Source: Rhyacichthys aspro
Taxonomy: Eukaryota > Chordata > Actinopteri > Gobiiformes > Rhyacichthyidae
NCBI GenBank assembly: GCA_036850595.1
Contig: CM072152.1
Location: forward strand, 16,691,207-16,755,206
DNA: 64,000 nt
Direction: 5' to 3'
This document shows, in pieces, positions 25,161-39,200 of this stretch. The notes below the pieces were generated by a model. It was not told the origin of the DNA. It was given only the letters and a program-made list of their open reading frames with translations, and did not search any database. A program made the position numbers and the translations under genes. Position 1 is the stretch's first letter; every line of letters begins with the position of its first letter.

Positions 25161-28100
25161 CATTGACCCGGATGTCTGCCTCTTCTTTGCTGGTGGACTG
25201 GGCCGACCCCCGCCTCAGGTCCCCCACAGAGGAGGAGAACGTAACATGGTGAGTGGGAGAGGGAGCAGAGGAGACCCGGAGGAGAGAGCTGTGTCCGTTC
25301 AGACATCCCGGTGTGGACGACAGGCGCTTCTTTTCAGGCAGCGGTGGTTGAACGGGGATAGTGACTGCAGTGTACCCAGTGTATGGGACGTGTGGGACAT
25401 TTAGCAGTGGGTAGTAATATGATGCTAAGGGGAACGTCGGCGTATGGTATCCATCGGGGACAGGTGATGGTGGTTTTGTCTCGACCGAGTCTGGTGTTAG
25501 TCTCTGTCCAGCCGTGTCCATCGACAACGAGGAGCGCTGAGGGGAGGACTGTGGCTCTGGGGACTCAATCGGAGAACATGGAGAAGAAGGTGTTGAAGTG
25601 GGACTGGTGGAAAGGTTCATGGACACAACCCTGCTGCTCTCAGAGGGAGTCTCACTGTGCAAGGCCGAGCCGTTGAGCTGCACTTGAACTGGGGCGATAG
25701 TGACAGCAGCGTAGCTCGAAGCCTGTGTTCGATTAAGTCCATCTGCGGCTTCTGTGGCAGGCCCCCCCTTACACTCAGAGCTTTGGGACGGCTCACCGGA
25801 CAATTGTGTGGAGTTTGCAGATATGCTCGCACTTATTTGTGTTTCTTTGTCGTTAGTGTTGTCTTCCAGATGTGTAGTTTCTTGAGTTTGGGCTAGAGGA
25901 TTTTCGGGGGTGACACTGAGGAAAAAGAATGCATTAGATGGCCAGAAAAAGCTTGCCAACAGGGTATATTTATGCTGTTTAGGAATATTATTGTCACCTG
26001 TCTTCAGTATGTGTTGGGCTACTGCTCCCAATTAGTGTGTAGTCATGGTCCGAGTCTGGTCCAGGGGTGCTTGACTGAGCATTAGAGTCCTGGGATATAT
26101 CATCCTCAGTACTGGCCTTTTCAACTTTCAAAGACAAGATCAGAGGTGAGGAGTTACTTATGTTTCTAACCATTTTTGTTGCATTGCTTTAGGAGGTGTT
26201 GCTACAAAGGTGTTTAGCATTTATCTGAATTAACTGAGCATTAACAGCGGTTCCATGAAGACAAATTCTTCACAGTCCTACACATGCAAAGCTGGTTAGT
26301 TTTCTCTTTTTATCCCTGCAATGTACATAAGATAATTCAAAAGTACTGAAGGACTGTATGAAGGCTTGGGACACCAATGTAAATGTCAAAAATAAATGGA
26401 TTTTGTCTCTAAAATGTATAAAGTGAACTTCAAAGTGAATTTTTAAAGTGAAGTCACATCAGAAATATTTTGGCAACTCTGCCTCTGGGTGAGATACAAC
26501 AAATATTACAAAAATAACTACTGCTCAATATAAAGAGATCAATAGGCCATATTTAAAACTCACCTTTCTGCTGGTCTCTGGATCCGGAGGGCGTGTCAGG
26601 GAGCCGGGCTCTACTCGGCGAAGGTGTGCTTCCGGGCAGAGGTGAAGCGGACTCAGAGTGATATCCTGAACCATAACCGCGGCTCTCGTGGCTCTCTGCT
26701 GGGGACGACTGGTAAGGAGAGCATGGACAGGAGTGGCGCGGCTGTGGAGGGGTGTGGTAGCCACTGCTCGCTCCATCACGGACGTCCACCAGAGACTGTG
26801 GGCTTGGGTAGCTCTGGTGAGGAGCACAAGGAAATCTGCGCTGGTCTGGAGTTGGACAGGAGTATGTTGCCTGGACAGGTTTGCACTGCCAGAACTCTGC
26901 CTCTCTGGATACTTCCCATGGGTTTTCACTTTCCCATAACTGAGGCACCTCTCTTGTCCGATGTAGCCCGGGACCATGGGGCCACTGTGGGTTCACAGAT
27001 TGGTCTGGGTGCAATGGGTGGAATGTTCGGATTGAGCCTGATTGGTGCTCTCGTCTTGTGGAGCAGTCCCTACAGGGGCAGCCAGAAGATGGAGTCGGAG
27101 GGCCGAAAAACAGTTCCCTGTATGGGCTGGTGGGTAGAGAGTGATGGGACAGATGAGTGGATGGGCTCAGGCTGGGAAAATGGAAGAGCTGACAGTCCTG
27201 ACCAGTGCAAAGCCTGTTTGAGGCTGGGAGTGTGTGGCTGTGTGGGTGGGAGTGTTCTGGTGCGGGATAAGGGCAGCAGGGTCTGTGGAGACAGGGCAGG
27301 TTCTGGGATAGGGGCTGTGCTGGACGTTCCCATGGTAACTCTGGTAACGGATGGGAGCTATGGCGATGACAAAGCTCCAGGTGAGGCAAGGGTGGTGGAG
27401 GAGACACAGATTTTGATGGTAATGCGGGAAGAGTTTGGCTTTTTGGATTGTTTTTAACACAGTTACAGCGGCCATGACAGTGACTGTTGACGAGGCACGG
27501 CTCTCTGTCCCGTCCCGTACTGCTACATTTCTGTACGGTCTGACCACAACACGAGCGCTCTCTTCTTGAACCCGTTGGACTTGAAAGATCTCCATCATCT
27601 AAAATAGCCGTCTCTCGATCTCTTTCTTTCCCACTTGTTTTCTCTTTTGCAGCATCGTCTTTGCTGCTTCCTTTTGATGGACTGTCACCTTCAGAACGGT
27701 TCATCGAGGGCTGGTCCTGATGATCAGAGGGGATGGAGGGGAGGGGCCGTGGTGGGCTAGGGGCTTGTGGCTTCACTGTGGGGCTGTTGGGAAGACATCC
27801 ATTGGTTGTTCCTGCTTTGGCAGTGGAGCCTGGCCCACGGCGCTTTTTGACCTGAGCGTACAGGCTGCCATCCAGAGGGCCTCTTGTGTGAGAGATATCT
27901 GGGACAAAAACACACTATGAATCCATCTTATATAGATTAGGGTAAGTCCTCTGAGTGATTGTAATTGAATAAGTTATTTTCAAATGTATTTACGTATTTC
28001 CTTCTTACTTTCCGTGCTGTCTTGATGGTGCAGGTTGAAGTTCTCATACGAATCCCATCTCACCACCAGATCTGAAGTGTTGTAGTCCACTTTTATAGAG

Positions 28101-31100
28101 GCGTCATTTTTGCGATATTCTCGACCTCCAAGAGAAGACATGACAATAAGTAATAGATCTATGATGGGCACATAAAGAGCACAAAAGGATCAAAGCAGAC
28201 TATAATTATCACCTTTCATTTTTTCTGGCCCATTTGAGAAGACAAATTCCACTGTGGCATCTGGAGGGAACCTGTCATCTACAGAAAGGAAAGTAAAAGA
28301 ACAATGATTCAAATATCCAGACAGTAAGCACAAAGAGAGATAAAAGCATTTACAAGTCCTGTCTTCGAAGGAAAAAAAAAAAAAAGATGTGCTTTTATTT
28401 GTGATGACATGGAAATAAACAGGACCAAAATGGCTGGAGTAAACAGAGCATAAAACCTAAAAGAAATGCACTCTCTGAAAGGGGCTTTCATGTAAGAATG
28501 TGGGTATCATTATTTATACATTGTGTGCAGGCATCAGCTGTCACAGGACCACTGCTTACTCTGCCATGTGCAAGGATTTCTGTCTCATTTAAAATCAAAG
28601 CACTTTAATTACACAGACAAGAGAGGCATAACAACTTTTGATTTTGTTCATTCAGACTATAAATATTGCAGCCCACAGTTTAGACGATTATTATACTATC
28701 CACGTAAATACATTTTAGTCTAGGTTAATTATACCTGTGCAGGCCTGGTCTAGTTCACTTTTCCCAAACCACAGCTGGGCTCCATGAACTGCGCAGGTGT
28801 GAAACTGGACTCTGAACACAACTTCTCTCTCGGTCGTCTGGCGGCGTCTGTGGAAGCACTTCACCTGTCGAGATGAAGTCATTCAGATTATAAAGAAATA
28901 TAAAGGAAAATAAAATAAAGTATAATGCAGTTTTCACCAAAAGTAAACACCAGATGGCAGTACAACAAATATCACAAAGCCATTGGTGCAGAACTCTGAA
29001 TTACAGTTGAGTGTTGTGTTTATTGTTCCTCACACTTATCTGTTAATACAAAATATGGCTGTATTGGCATAGCATCAAGCCTATTTGTACATGTGAATGA
29101 TATTTTGGGAATGCATTACAAAGATATACTATGCAGTAAAAAATAAATTATTCAACTCCCCTGTCCCTTATGAACCTAAATATTAATATATATGTAGATT
29201 GATTGATTAAATATAACTGTAAACCAACCACTGTCTATGTGTATATTACCATGTTCCGCCTTTGTGTACATTGTAGGGAAGTTTTAGATTCTTTTTTTTA
29301 GGAAAGCACAGCTCACAGACAATAGGAAAATACAGTAAAACTATATATGTGTAAATCAAAGCTCAGTTTTACTTACAGAATCAAGCATATGCCTTTAATG
29401 TAAGAATACAAGATACAGTTGTGTTAGGGATCAAAGCAGATAATTAAACTCACTCTTGATCGCAAATGTGTGCAGTGCGTGATGCTGCTGTGGCAACCAC
29501 TTGTCCTCTGAGATAAATAAAGTAATGTTTTTTGTCAAGTCCTCGACGTTGCTAAGAGCTTACACACACTTGCAAAATGAAAGTATGTTTTTAAAGAAAA
29601 GCTGAAACTCATTAAAGTTAAACTAAATTGCTGATGTGGAATGGGTGTGAAATGTTTCCTAATACTTAAAATGTGCTGGCAACAAAAAAAAACTCTCACC
29701 ATAATGTCTCCTTTTAATAGTAGCGCTGGCTCAATAGTCACGCACAGCTTCCTTGCCCTGGAGCTCTGGGGGTCACTGAACACAGACACACAATAAAACT
29801 AAGCTTAAAACATACATAAATCCAGTCAAAACATGTCTCAGTTAGGTAAACACTGCAAACAACCTTAACTTTAACATAAACACAGGCTGACCTCCACTGT
29901 ACACAGACAGTGGCCAGTACAGAGAACATGTGCCAGAGGGAAGATCGGCACAAGGGGAGCGGAAAAATGCACAAGTGACCGTGTACTTACTAAACACCTG
30001 AAGTGTACACCAGCTGCAAAGACTGGTAGATCTTCAGGAATGGATAGAAACCTACCAACACAAAAGAAAAAGATGGTTATGGACAGACAAAGGCCTCATT
30101 GTTTGCAAAATCTAATCCATTAAACCACACTAGCTGTTTATTATTAGCTTGTGCAAAACTAACCTCCTCCAGCCTGGAAGTTAGGTAGTGACGGAATAAG
30201 GATCTGGTGAAGGAACAGAGGGCTGCTGTTCATTTTGATGGTGCCTGAGAGTAGACCACCAAAGTAGTAGACGTACCTAAAAACAAAGGTGAAGAGAGTA
30301 GTGATTTTAAGAGACAAGCGCTGACAACTGCATGAAAAAGATGAGTTAAATGACCTTATATGTGTGTCCCACCTGTTTTGAGAAGGCTGCATGGATGAAG
30401 ACACTTTGTCCTCACAGAACTTCCTCATGGCTAAAGTGGTGAGAGCCTGGTCTGCCCTGTGGACATACACAAGTATCATAATAACAAGTTAGTATGTGTC
30501 TGTGAGGGAAAAATACAAGTGTGCGTTTTGAAGCTACTGAAGTGTCGCACCAGCAAATACAGAAGATTATAAATGCCACATACTGATATTTAGTCATTTT
30601 CCCACACACTTTGCTAGTTGGACTTTAAGAATTGTAAATTACCCAGCTGATATCTTGCTGTAGTGCATATAGGCTGCCACAATGACTCCGGTTTTTCCTT
30701 TGTTCCCCTGCAAGATGTACAAGAGTGATTTACTATGTTTTTAGCAGCACATGTCGATGTGTGTTGGGGTCAGACTCACCTTACAGTGGAGTACCACTAC
30801 GTTTTGAGCGTCTGCCGACAGCCATGTTTCCATGGCTTTACATATGGCACAGATCCTGTCCAGAGGTGGAGCGTGGAGGTCAGGCCAGCCGTAGTCCTGC
30901 ACCTAAACCACATGAAAGGGCAACTTGATTAAACTTGTAAATTTTGGCTTCACTCACTGTACAAGACAGAGTATATTGTCTGTACCACACAGTGTAATAT
31001 ACATATTTACCTTAGGGTTAAGTCTGGTGATGTCATGTCTCTTCTCTGATAAATTCAAGAGCTGAAAGGTGTAAAATAACTCACATTGTTACCTCATATT

Positions 31101-34100
31101 TTATATACAGTAAGTCAGTAAGTAAGCAAAATATTTATGGCCTCCAACCAGGAACTTGTCTTGGTGCTTGGATTTGAGCATGGACGCCACTTCCTGCAGG
31201 TTTCTGTGGTACTGCTGCTCCTCCAGTTCAGGCAGAAAGAAGACTGAGATGATCCTCTCTGTGATGTATGTGAGGTCAAAGTCATAGTGCTGCTCCATCA
31301 CATGCTCCATCACTTTCTCCACACTCTTTCTCCTGAACACATGCAGAAGACAAACCTTAATTAACGTTATATCAAGTAAAAAAAAAAACTAAATGTGAAT
31401 TTCAAACTCAACATAAATATTAAAAATGGGTGTAAAATTTGGTTTTGCACTGCATTGATAAGAAGAAGTAGTAACGCTGGAAGCTGAACATGGATTCAAC
31501 TTCAAAGACTCTAGCTATGTCTACAGTATTTATTTTTTTATCATCTGAATATACGTGTGGGTGCACTATGTTTACACCTTTACTGTGTACATTCTCTATT
31601 GTGAACATTATTGTCTTTAGTTTGGCTTTTTACCTGGGTAGGGAGCCCCTCTTCTTCAGAGATGATGATTTAGTGGAGGTCAGCTAAAAATAAGAGCAAC
31701 ACACGGACTGACTGATCATGTTACATTTTACTCATTTATTTGACAGATTCTTGTAGACACTTACCAGGTCCTGTGCTGAGGAGCAGGTGGGACTCACCTG
31801 AAACAAGATTAAACACACTGTGAGTCAGTGCTGCAGAAACACTGAAACAACAAGAATAAGGCTCCACACAGCAAGTCATGTGTTGGGTTTTAGCTGTTGG
31901 AAGTGGCCCAGCAGCACAGATGAGCCGGTGGAAAGATGGCAGGATGAGGAAGAAAGAGAAGAGTTGATGAAAAGGACACTGAGATTCTTTGTCAGTCTGT
32001 TTCTGTCATCTGGAGCAGCTGGCTCGATGACAAACCTGTCGCCGCGCATCGAGCTGGTCTGCATGACGAGCTGGTGACACATCTTGTCCCAGGAATATGC
32101 ATGTAAACACACAAATGGACCGACCGCTACATTAGTACAGTATGAGGACTCTGCTTTGGCATTTTTTGTGCTGACCGTGCTCAACAAGATATAAATGATT
32201 GATTGTGCAATGTGTCGTCTCGCAAAAGAAAAGAGGACAGAAGAGATGGATAAAATTTACGCTTTACATGTGGAGAGCAGGCCTTAAACTCTGAGCCCAA
32301 GCCACAACTGTATGTATGGCAACACTGACAGACTCTGAAGTGAGAGCATACACTGTCATGATGAGGTATTTTGTCTTAAAATAGATCAAGTTGTGTATTT
32401 TTAAAAAAGTGAATGAACAGCTCCTATTATGTAACAGAAACTGAAATTTTAGTATTAGGGCCGCGCTCCAGCAGTAAAGCATGACGGGTGACACTGTGTC
32501 TACTTTTAACCTTTGACCTCGCCGTAAAGGTGAGCGACAGCTGAGACGCACTCTGTGGCTGAGGCCTTCCAGTGTTGACAGGTGTCATGGAGCAGGTTAA
32601 CAGTCAGATACCAGACAAGCACAACGATCACTCATTCACATCTGCCACAAGACAAGACTGAAGGGGACAAGGGCAGTTATCATTTAAATGTAACGCGGAC
32701 TAATCAAGATAGTTTTTTTGTGCAAAGCTGTTCTCAACACAACTTTCCCTTTTTAACTGAATATTTTATTAACAAGACAGAAGCAATGGTGTGTGAAAAG
32801 TGACTTAAGTTACAGTGGGTATGTGCACCCAAAGGAGGGCTGTTTCACTTTGATGATGTACATAATGGAGGTGGCAAATGTCGTCGTGATGAAGAAGTTT
32901 TTAGAGTGTAAAGGGAACTCGGTTAGTTTAAGTGGGGATGTGATCCAAGGAGAAGGAAAGAAGGACATAATGTAATTGGTTACTGCAGGCAGAGGCTTGT
33001 CAACAAAAACAGCTACTGCCAGACTGACAGGATAATGCAATTTACAGCTTATTTTCATACAGGCCTTAAACAAACTGGATCCAAGTGACAGGCGAGAGCT
33101 ATTATCTGTCAAAATTTGAGTGGGTTTGGGATTTGAATATTCATCCCCTTCACTTCTTTTCACATTGCGGCACATCCACCGCTTTGTGGGTATTCTCAAG
33201 TCTGTAGAGGGATGGATCACAGACACTTCATAAAAGTAGGAAATTGGAAGAACGCTGAGGTTTGAGCCACGAGAGATGGCTTCTCTTAATAGGTTTAATA
33301 ATGGTAGTTAAGTGGATAAAGTGGTCGGCTCCAGGAAGGAACAGTAGGAGACAGACACAACATGTAGAATATAAGCATGAGGACAGGCAAAAGACGAGCA
33401 GGAGACCAGCCTCCGGGCACAGACGAAAAGACACAGGAGGAGGACACCAGAGTCAACAGGAAGCAATTTGCGGCAGGATGTCAGTACTGGTCACCCTGGG
33501 TTCACACACACATGCAGAGCGTGTACACGTGTCTTTAGTAACTCGCCGAGCCGCAGGGACTTCATTAATGCGTGTGGACTGTACGCCGGGGCCGGTGGGA
33601 CCTCTACCATCTGTTTCAGTTTGTCTTGTTCATCAGCGAGCGTTTAGTGAGGTGCCAATGACAGCACTCCAGCCCTGCCCCTGGGACGCACCACTGTTCA
33701 GGCGACAGAGGGCCTCCAGTGGAAATCAAAGGCACATTTCTACTGAGTGTCACCAGGTACAGGTCGGGTCAGAGCGGCACAGTTTGGTGACACACAGTTT
33801 GGTTTTGCTCTGGCCTTTGTCTCTTTCTAACGTGTGTCTGTAATAGAAGGTTTTACAGAAAGAGGCCTAAAGTTAAGTCTTACAGCCTCCGTGAAGCTTG
33901 AGTCACAGCAGGAATGATTGACAGTGGCCATCAATATCAAAAAGTGCTCAAAATAGAAGCACCCATAGCACCAAGTTACAGCCGAGCATAGATTCCTTCA
34001 AGTCCTTGCACTTTCTTCTCCAGACTTCTATCCACTCAAGTTTTGACTGCATAAAGGACGGTGTACATAATCCTGAGTGGCGGCTTTGCCTTAAGCTGTC

Positions 34101-36206
34101 ATAACAGAACATCTTCCCTGAGAGTTTTCTGCAAGTAATCCTCCTTCATCACTGATTTTGAAACTTTTCCCTGCCACATCTGGCTTTATCGCTCCTATTC
34201 GAGGAAATCCAGCACATATGTGGAGTTACACAGTTGGTGCAGCTGAGTCTGGAGAGGCTGGCATCCCTTTGCCATACACACACAGTGGACGCTGAGCTGA
34301 CACTGAAACTGAAACCACAGCTTATTTAATACTCACAATAAGACACTAATGCTCAAAGTGCACTGGAGGCGTAATAAACCCTGCACTTTTCCTTTTACTA
34401 TTAAGCCTTCCTCAGTGCCTATGGAGACAGGACTCCTCCAAATAAAACAACAAAGGACATTTCGATAAGCACATGGCAATTGAACTGTCTGGGGAGGAAG
34501 ACAGATACACCAGGCTTGATTTAGAAACGATACGAGGAAGAGCCGTGGAGGATAAAGAGTCCAGAGTGCACTGGATGGAAGAGAGAGATGTCAACAGCTG
34601 AACATGCCTCCAATCCACTGACACAGAGCAAGGGAGATTTCACAGAGCTATTTTGATGAAGCACCTTATAATAGACCCATACACTCCCATTTCTCTATTT
34701 GTTCATCAGTCGTCTCTCATATCCACTCACTGTTTCAACAGCCCGGGTGACATTTCCAACAGAACAGACCTCTAGCAATTGATCTGTGCTTTGTGTCACG
34801 GCTCTGCAAATGTGCACTTCTAATTGCCATTGGCTTTTTAAAATGGCATTTAGGAGTAAGTTATAGTTCAATATCTGCTAAAAAGAAATCAATTCAGTAT
34901 CTGCTACAAACAACCACATTGAAAGTCAAGTTTGCAAGTTTTTAATGTAGTGAAAATGAGACATGTACTTTTACTAATAATAAACCATGATTGCTTATCA
35001 TTTAGTGCACGCTTTGAGGAAATGAAAAGCCCTGAACAAATCTAACGCCATCAACCGCACAGCCTTTATGTTGCTTCATTATTGATAAATCAACAAAAGC
35101 CATTACATTTAATTAACCACGCTTGTTTATACAGTGTGGATGGGAGCTATAAATAGGAACAAAGACACAGTAATAAGACAAAGCTTTAATTATAGATGAT
35201 CATGAGGCTTATTCCATGTGAAATCTGTCTCCACTAGTTTCCTGCTTATTTTAGTTTTCCTCAGAGACATTACAGTTTACATTTATGTCTTTTCATTGAC
35301 TTTCAGTGACTGGAGAAGACCAGGAAGTCCACCCAATGCCCTCAGAAACAACCTTGACTGAGAATTCTGACTTTAGACAGTATAAACGGGAGAGAAAATA
35401 GCTCATAACCCAAACACATAGTTCTTATAGCATCATGATCTCTTTATCACTTAATAGCTCAGCGTGAAACATTAGCAGAACAGCTGCTCAGTGCGGACAC
35501 GCTGTAACCATCTGTATTTCACTCTATGACATTAGCATCCATCAGATGATGTTAGAGAAGCTGACTGAGTCTCTGCAACCATTTAATTCTTGTCTAAAGA
35601 GATATCTAAACCTAATAAATGTGGAAAGTGATGCATACTGACCAGAAGAAGATATCTGAAGCCAACACCAAGAGAAGCACAATAAGTCTGTTGTTTTAAT
35701 ATACTTTAGCTCACAGCAGGAGATGCCTCCACAATTCCTGCTCTTGCCTTAATCACTCCATACAAATCCTCTTTCTGTAAATCACAAAACAGTGTAGATC
35801 AAATAATAAGCACAATCACATGCCGCATGATGAGACCATCACAGAGAAGGGATTGGTATTACATGCAATAAAGCCCATGAGAAATAAACAGAGACGAGCT
35901 GAGCAAACTAAAGCTCGTGTTTCCGCAGTAAATTGAGCAGAGAGTGTGTTTTTACCTCTGAACAAGCAGCTTCAGTCTTTGCTGTGCCTCAGAGCGCTCC
36001 TGTCCGTAGAGTGGGATCCACCTCCCTCTCACTGCCTCTCAAACTCTCCACTCACTCACTCACTGACTCTCACCACTTTACCTCCCTCCCCCATGATTCA
36101 GAGTGCCAGCAGCTCGCGCAACACCGCTTTCCCCTCTCCGTCTGCCCATGTCAGACACACAGAGACGGAAAGCACGGCGCCCATGCAAGCACTTTCCCTA
36201 AGCTTC

Positions 36207-36238
<32 letters not shown>

Positions 36239-39200
36239 ACCTATAGACCACGTGCTGCTCTGTGAGTGTGACAGGGCACCAATGTCCAGTGACAAGTCAA
36301 GGGCTTAAGGCTGAGGGGGGACACAATGATGCAAATGGAAAAGACTGGAGGTAAGAGGCGAGTGATATTAGTTTGGAGAAAAAAAGCAGCACATCCAAAC
36401 TGGTATCTCATCAAAAAGTGGGGAAATATGCTGGTTCAGGAGAAAACTAATAAGCAGGTGAGCTGTATTTGACTCTACAGTCATCATACATGTGTGTTAA
36501 TGACAGTCTGCCACACACATTCATATTTTCTGTCTTATTTTAAAGCACCACTGCATCATATTTTAGAGTTTGCACCGACTAAAGGACTCAGTCTGGAGAT
36601 TAACTACAGCAAACTCACAATGGGCTGTTATGTATGACATTATGTACAGGTATGTCATATATAAAATGGCGAGAATTGGGTTTTAATATGCCCCATCACA
36701 TAGTGGAGCATCTGGAGCTGGGTGCACCGTGTCCGTCAATGAAAGGTTATTATTCCTTTATATTGTCTGGGAAAATCAATAAAATGAATATGATGATGCT
36801 ACATATTTGAGTGATTTTGAGACTATGTGGCCCTAAATGGAAGGAAATAATACATTTATTTAACAGTTTTCTTTATGTGAGACTCTAAACACAAGAAATG
36901 CTACTAAATTTCAACCACTGACACTGATTTTTCCATTTTTACTCTATTTTCTTTTACCAATATTAGCCAATCAATCCCATGTGACAATACTCAGTGTGAG
37001 CTAATCTGTCCAGGAACAAGAGACCGCCCACACAAGTTTTTTGTTTTTTTTTAAAATAAATAATAAATATGGATGATGTTAATACCATACTAGCTTCACT
37101 GTGGAGAGTGTGGATCTGTTTGGTCAGTGTTTAATTTTCTTGACCTCTCATTACATGACTTACATTACTGTATTGGTTTAGTGTAAGTGTACAAAGCCAA
37201 AGATAAATGAGATACTTACCTATCAGATCTGATTATAGACAATAGATATAATAAAACAGAGGAAGATCTGATGGAGACGTCCCAAAGATAGCACGAGATA
37301 ATAAAAAAAGGATTAAAGTCTTGAAATGAAGAAATCTCAAATGTCACAGAGACTTTACTGAGAAGCTTTGAGTACAGCGATGAAACAAGGAAGAGAAAAA
37401 TCTTACAAAGATTAAAGGTAAAAAAAGAAAAAGAAAAAGATGATGACAGTGAGATGCAAGAGATGAAAGAAGTCAAAAAGGAAAGGAGGCAGGAAGTTGT
37501 TACATGAGGAGCGCATAAAAAATAGACAAAGGTAAGAGTAACCACATAGCGTGACATGAAGCAGACAGCCATTTGAACCCTATTTATTTATGAATATGGG
37601 ACTGATTAGACACAAACACACACACGCTACAGTCCGCTCCAGCTGCCTCTCACTTATTTGCGTCCTCCACTGATCACTGAGTGGCAGGCATCTACGGCAC
37701 TCTTGTTATTTTCTATTTTTACCCGTCCAGACTTCTTCCATCCACATTGATCATCGTTCTGTGGGATGTCCAGTCTGGTCCACGGCGCCCATGCTTCTGG
37801 GTTGTTTTGGGCTATTACCTTGGTGACTGAGGGACAAGTATGATAAAAATAATAATCCTCTTTTAATACATGCTGCTGAGGCCCAACAGCTGGCCGTGTG
37901 TGCTCCTCCACCATTAGTATGCATGAATATTGAAGTCCTGAGTGATTTAAGGTAACTAAAAGGACGGTCAGAGTGGAAGTGTCCTGTTTGTGCTGTTCAA
38001 AAGTGACCGACACAGTCACAGTGAGGTCACGGGGTCACTGAATGGAGAATGACACGGAGCCGCTGTGAGCATGGGTCATTTGAGAGCAGAAGAGCACTGC
38101 AGATGACTTTACATAAACCCGGGACAGTTAGAGTACATCTTATCAACACATTAGCTCTGAAAAGGCTCTTTAGGACGACACACAAAGCTTCCCTGTCAGT
38201 CCTCTCTCCTGACATGTTTGACTCTTGTGGATAAAGCATGAAGTGTACATTTTTAAAGAGTCAGGAATAGAGTTTCAGGAAGTCTCCGCTCTAAATCTGA
38301 TGCACTGTACAGTAATCTGCCAGTTTGGACAGTAATGCAATATTTAGGAGGATTTTATAAGGCAAGACACTGTAGACCATTATCTGCTTTTATTTGTTAT
38401 GAGAAATGAAACGAGAAACTACATGAGGCGAAGTATCTGTGCATCATTTTAATGTGTTAAAAGAGTCTGATACAATGAATGCACTATTGCTCCATCAGTT
38501 ACATAGATATATGAATAACATCTGGTTTTAGATATAATCTATAATGAGTGATATCCTGTCTACACCCATGAAGGAAGTCTGCTTTGTTTTTGAACTCATC
38601 CATAGCACTAACTTTTGTTCTCAACAAACTCAGTATAACTTCAATGACTTCAGACTCTTTTGTTGCTTGTACCATCAAGGCTAACTCACCAACACATGGG
38701 GCTGATAGGGACCAGAGCTGATCCCTGAACAGAACAATGTCTAGTTCTTATCTGAATCATTATGAGCCATATATGTCAATATGCTTTCATCTCTAATTGC
38801 TCATTATTCCACCCTCTCCACTCTTCAGCAACAATACTAATAATTCTGAAAATATTTTATTACTCTAATCAGCTTCAATCAACCTTTATTAAAAAGCCAC
38901 TCATGCTTGGGGACTCAGTGGAGTGGCTGCTGTGCCATGTTGCCCACATGACACAATTACTCAGAGCAACCTGGCTGTTTGCGCTTCATGGGGGAGGCCT
39001 TCCTCAACCAGACATCTAGGTCAGTGCACATGGATTACCCCACTTAGGGCTCACATCATATTAACGCTGCTACCCAGAAACCTTTGACACAGCAGCACAC
39101 ATTTTGCTCAGGACAACAGGAATGTGGGGTCTTACCTTGGCTTCACATGTCTTGTGAAGGGTGAGCTTACAGTCTGTGAATTAAAAAAAAGATACTCAGG

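Noticed and set aside
26624..27457. 277-codon plus-strand open frame
   Set aside because: It is the antisense shadow of the large tns2 exon at 26564-27898, whose minus-strand reading is in phase with its neighbours.
29458..29512. Possible tns2 exon between the C2 exons (acceptor TTATCTCAG and a following open stretch)
   Set aside because: The flanking exons at 29700 and 28864 join directly in phase (KGDIM-VKCF) as in other tensins, and this stretch reads nothing tensin-like.
33262..33843. 193-codon plus-strand open frame in a tns2 intron
   Set aside because: No domain, biased toward His/Arg/Ser from composition, no promoter or splice support, antisense to a long intron.
36206..36240. CA-rich stretch considered as a CRISPR-like or structured repeat array
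   Set aside because: It is a plain dinucleotide microsatellite; CRISPR arrays do not occur in vertebrate nuclear DNA.
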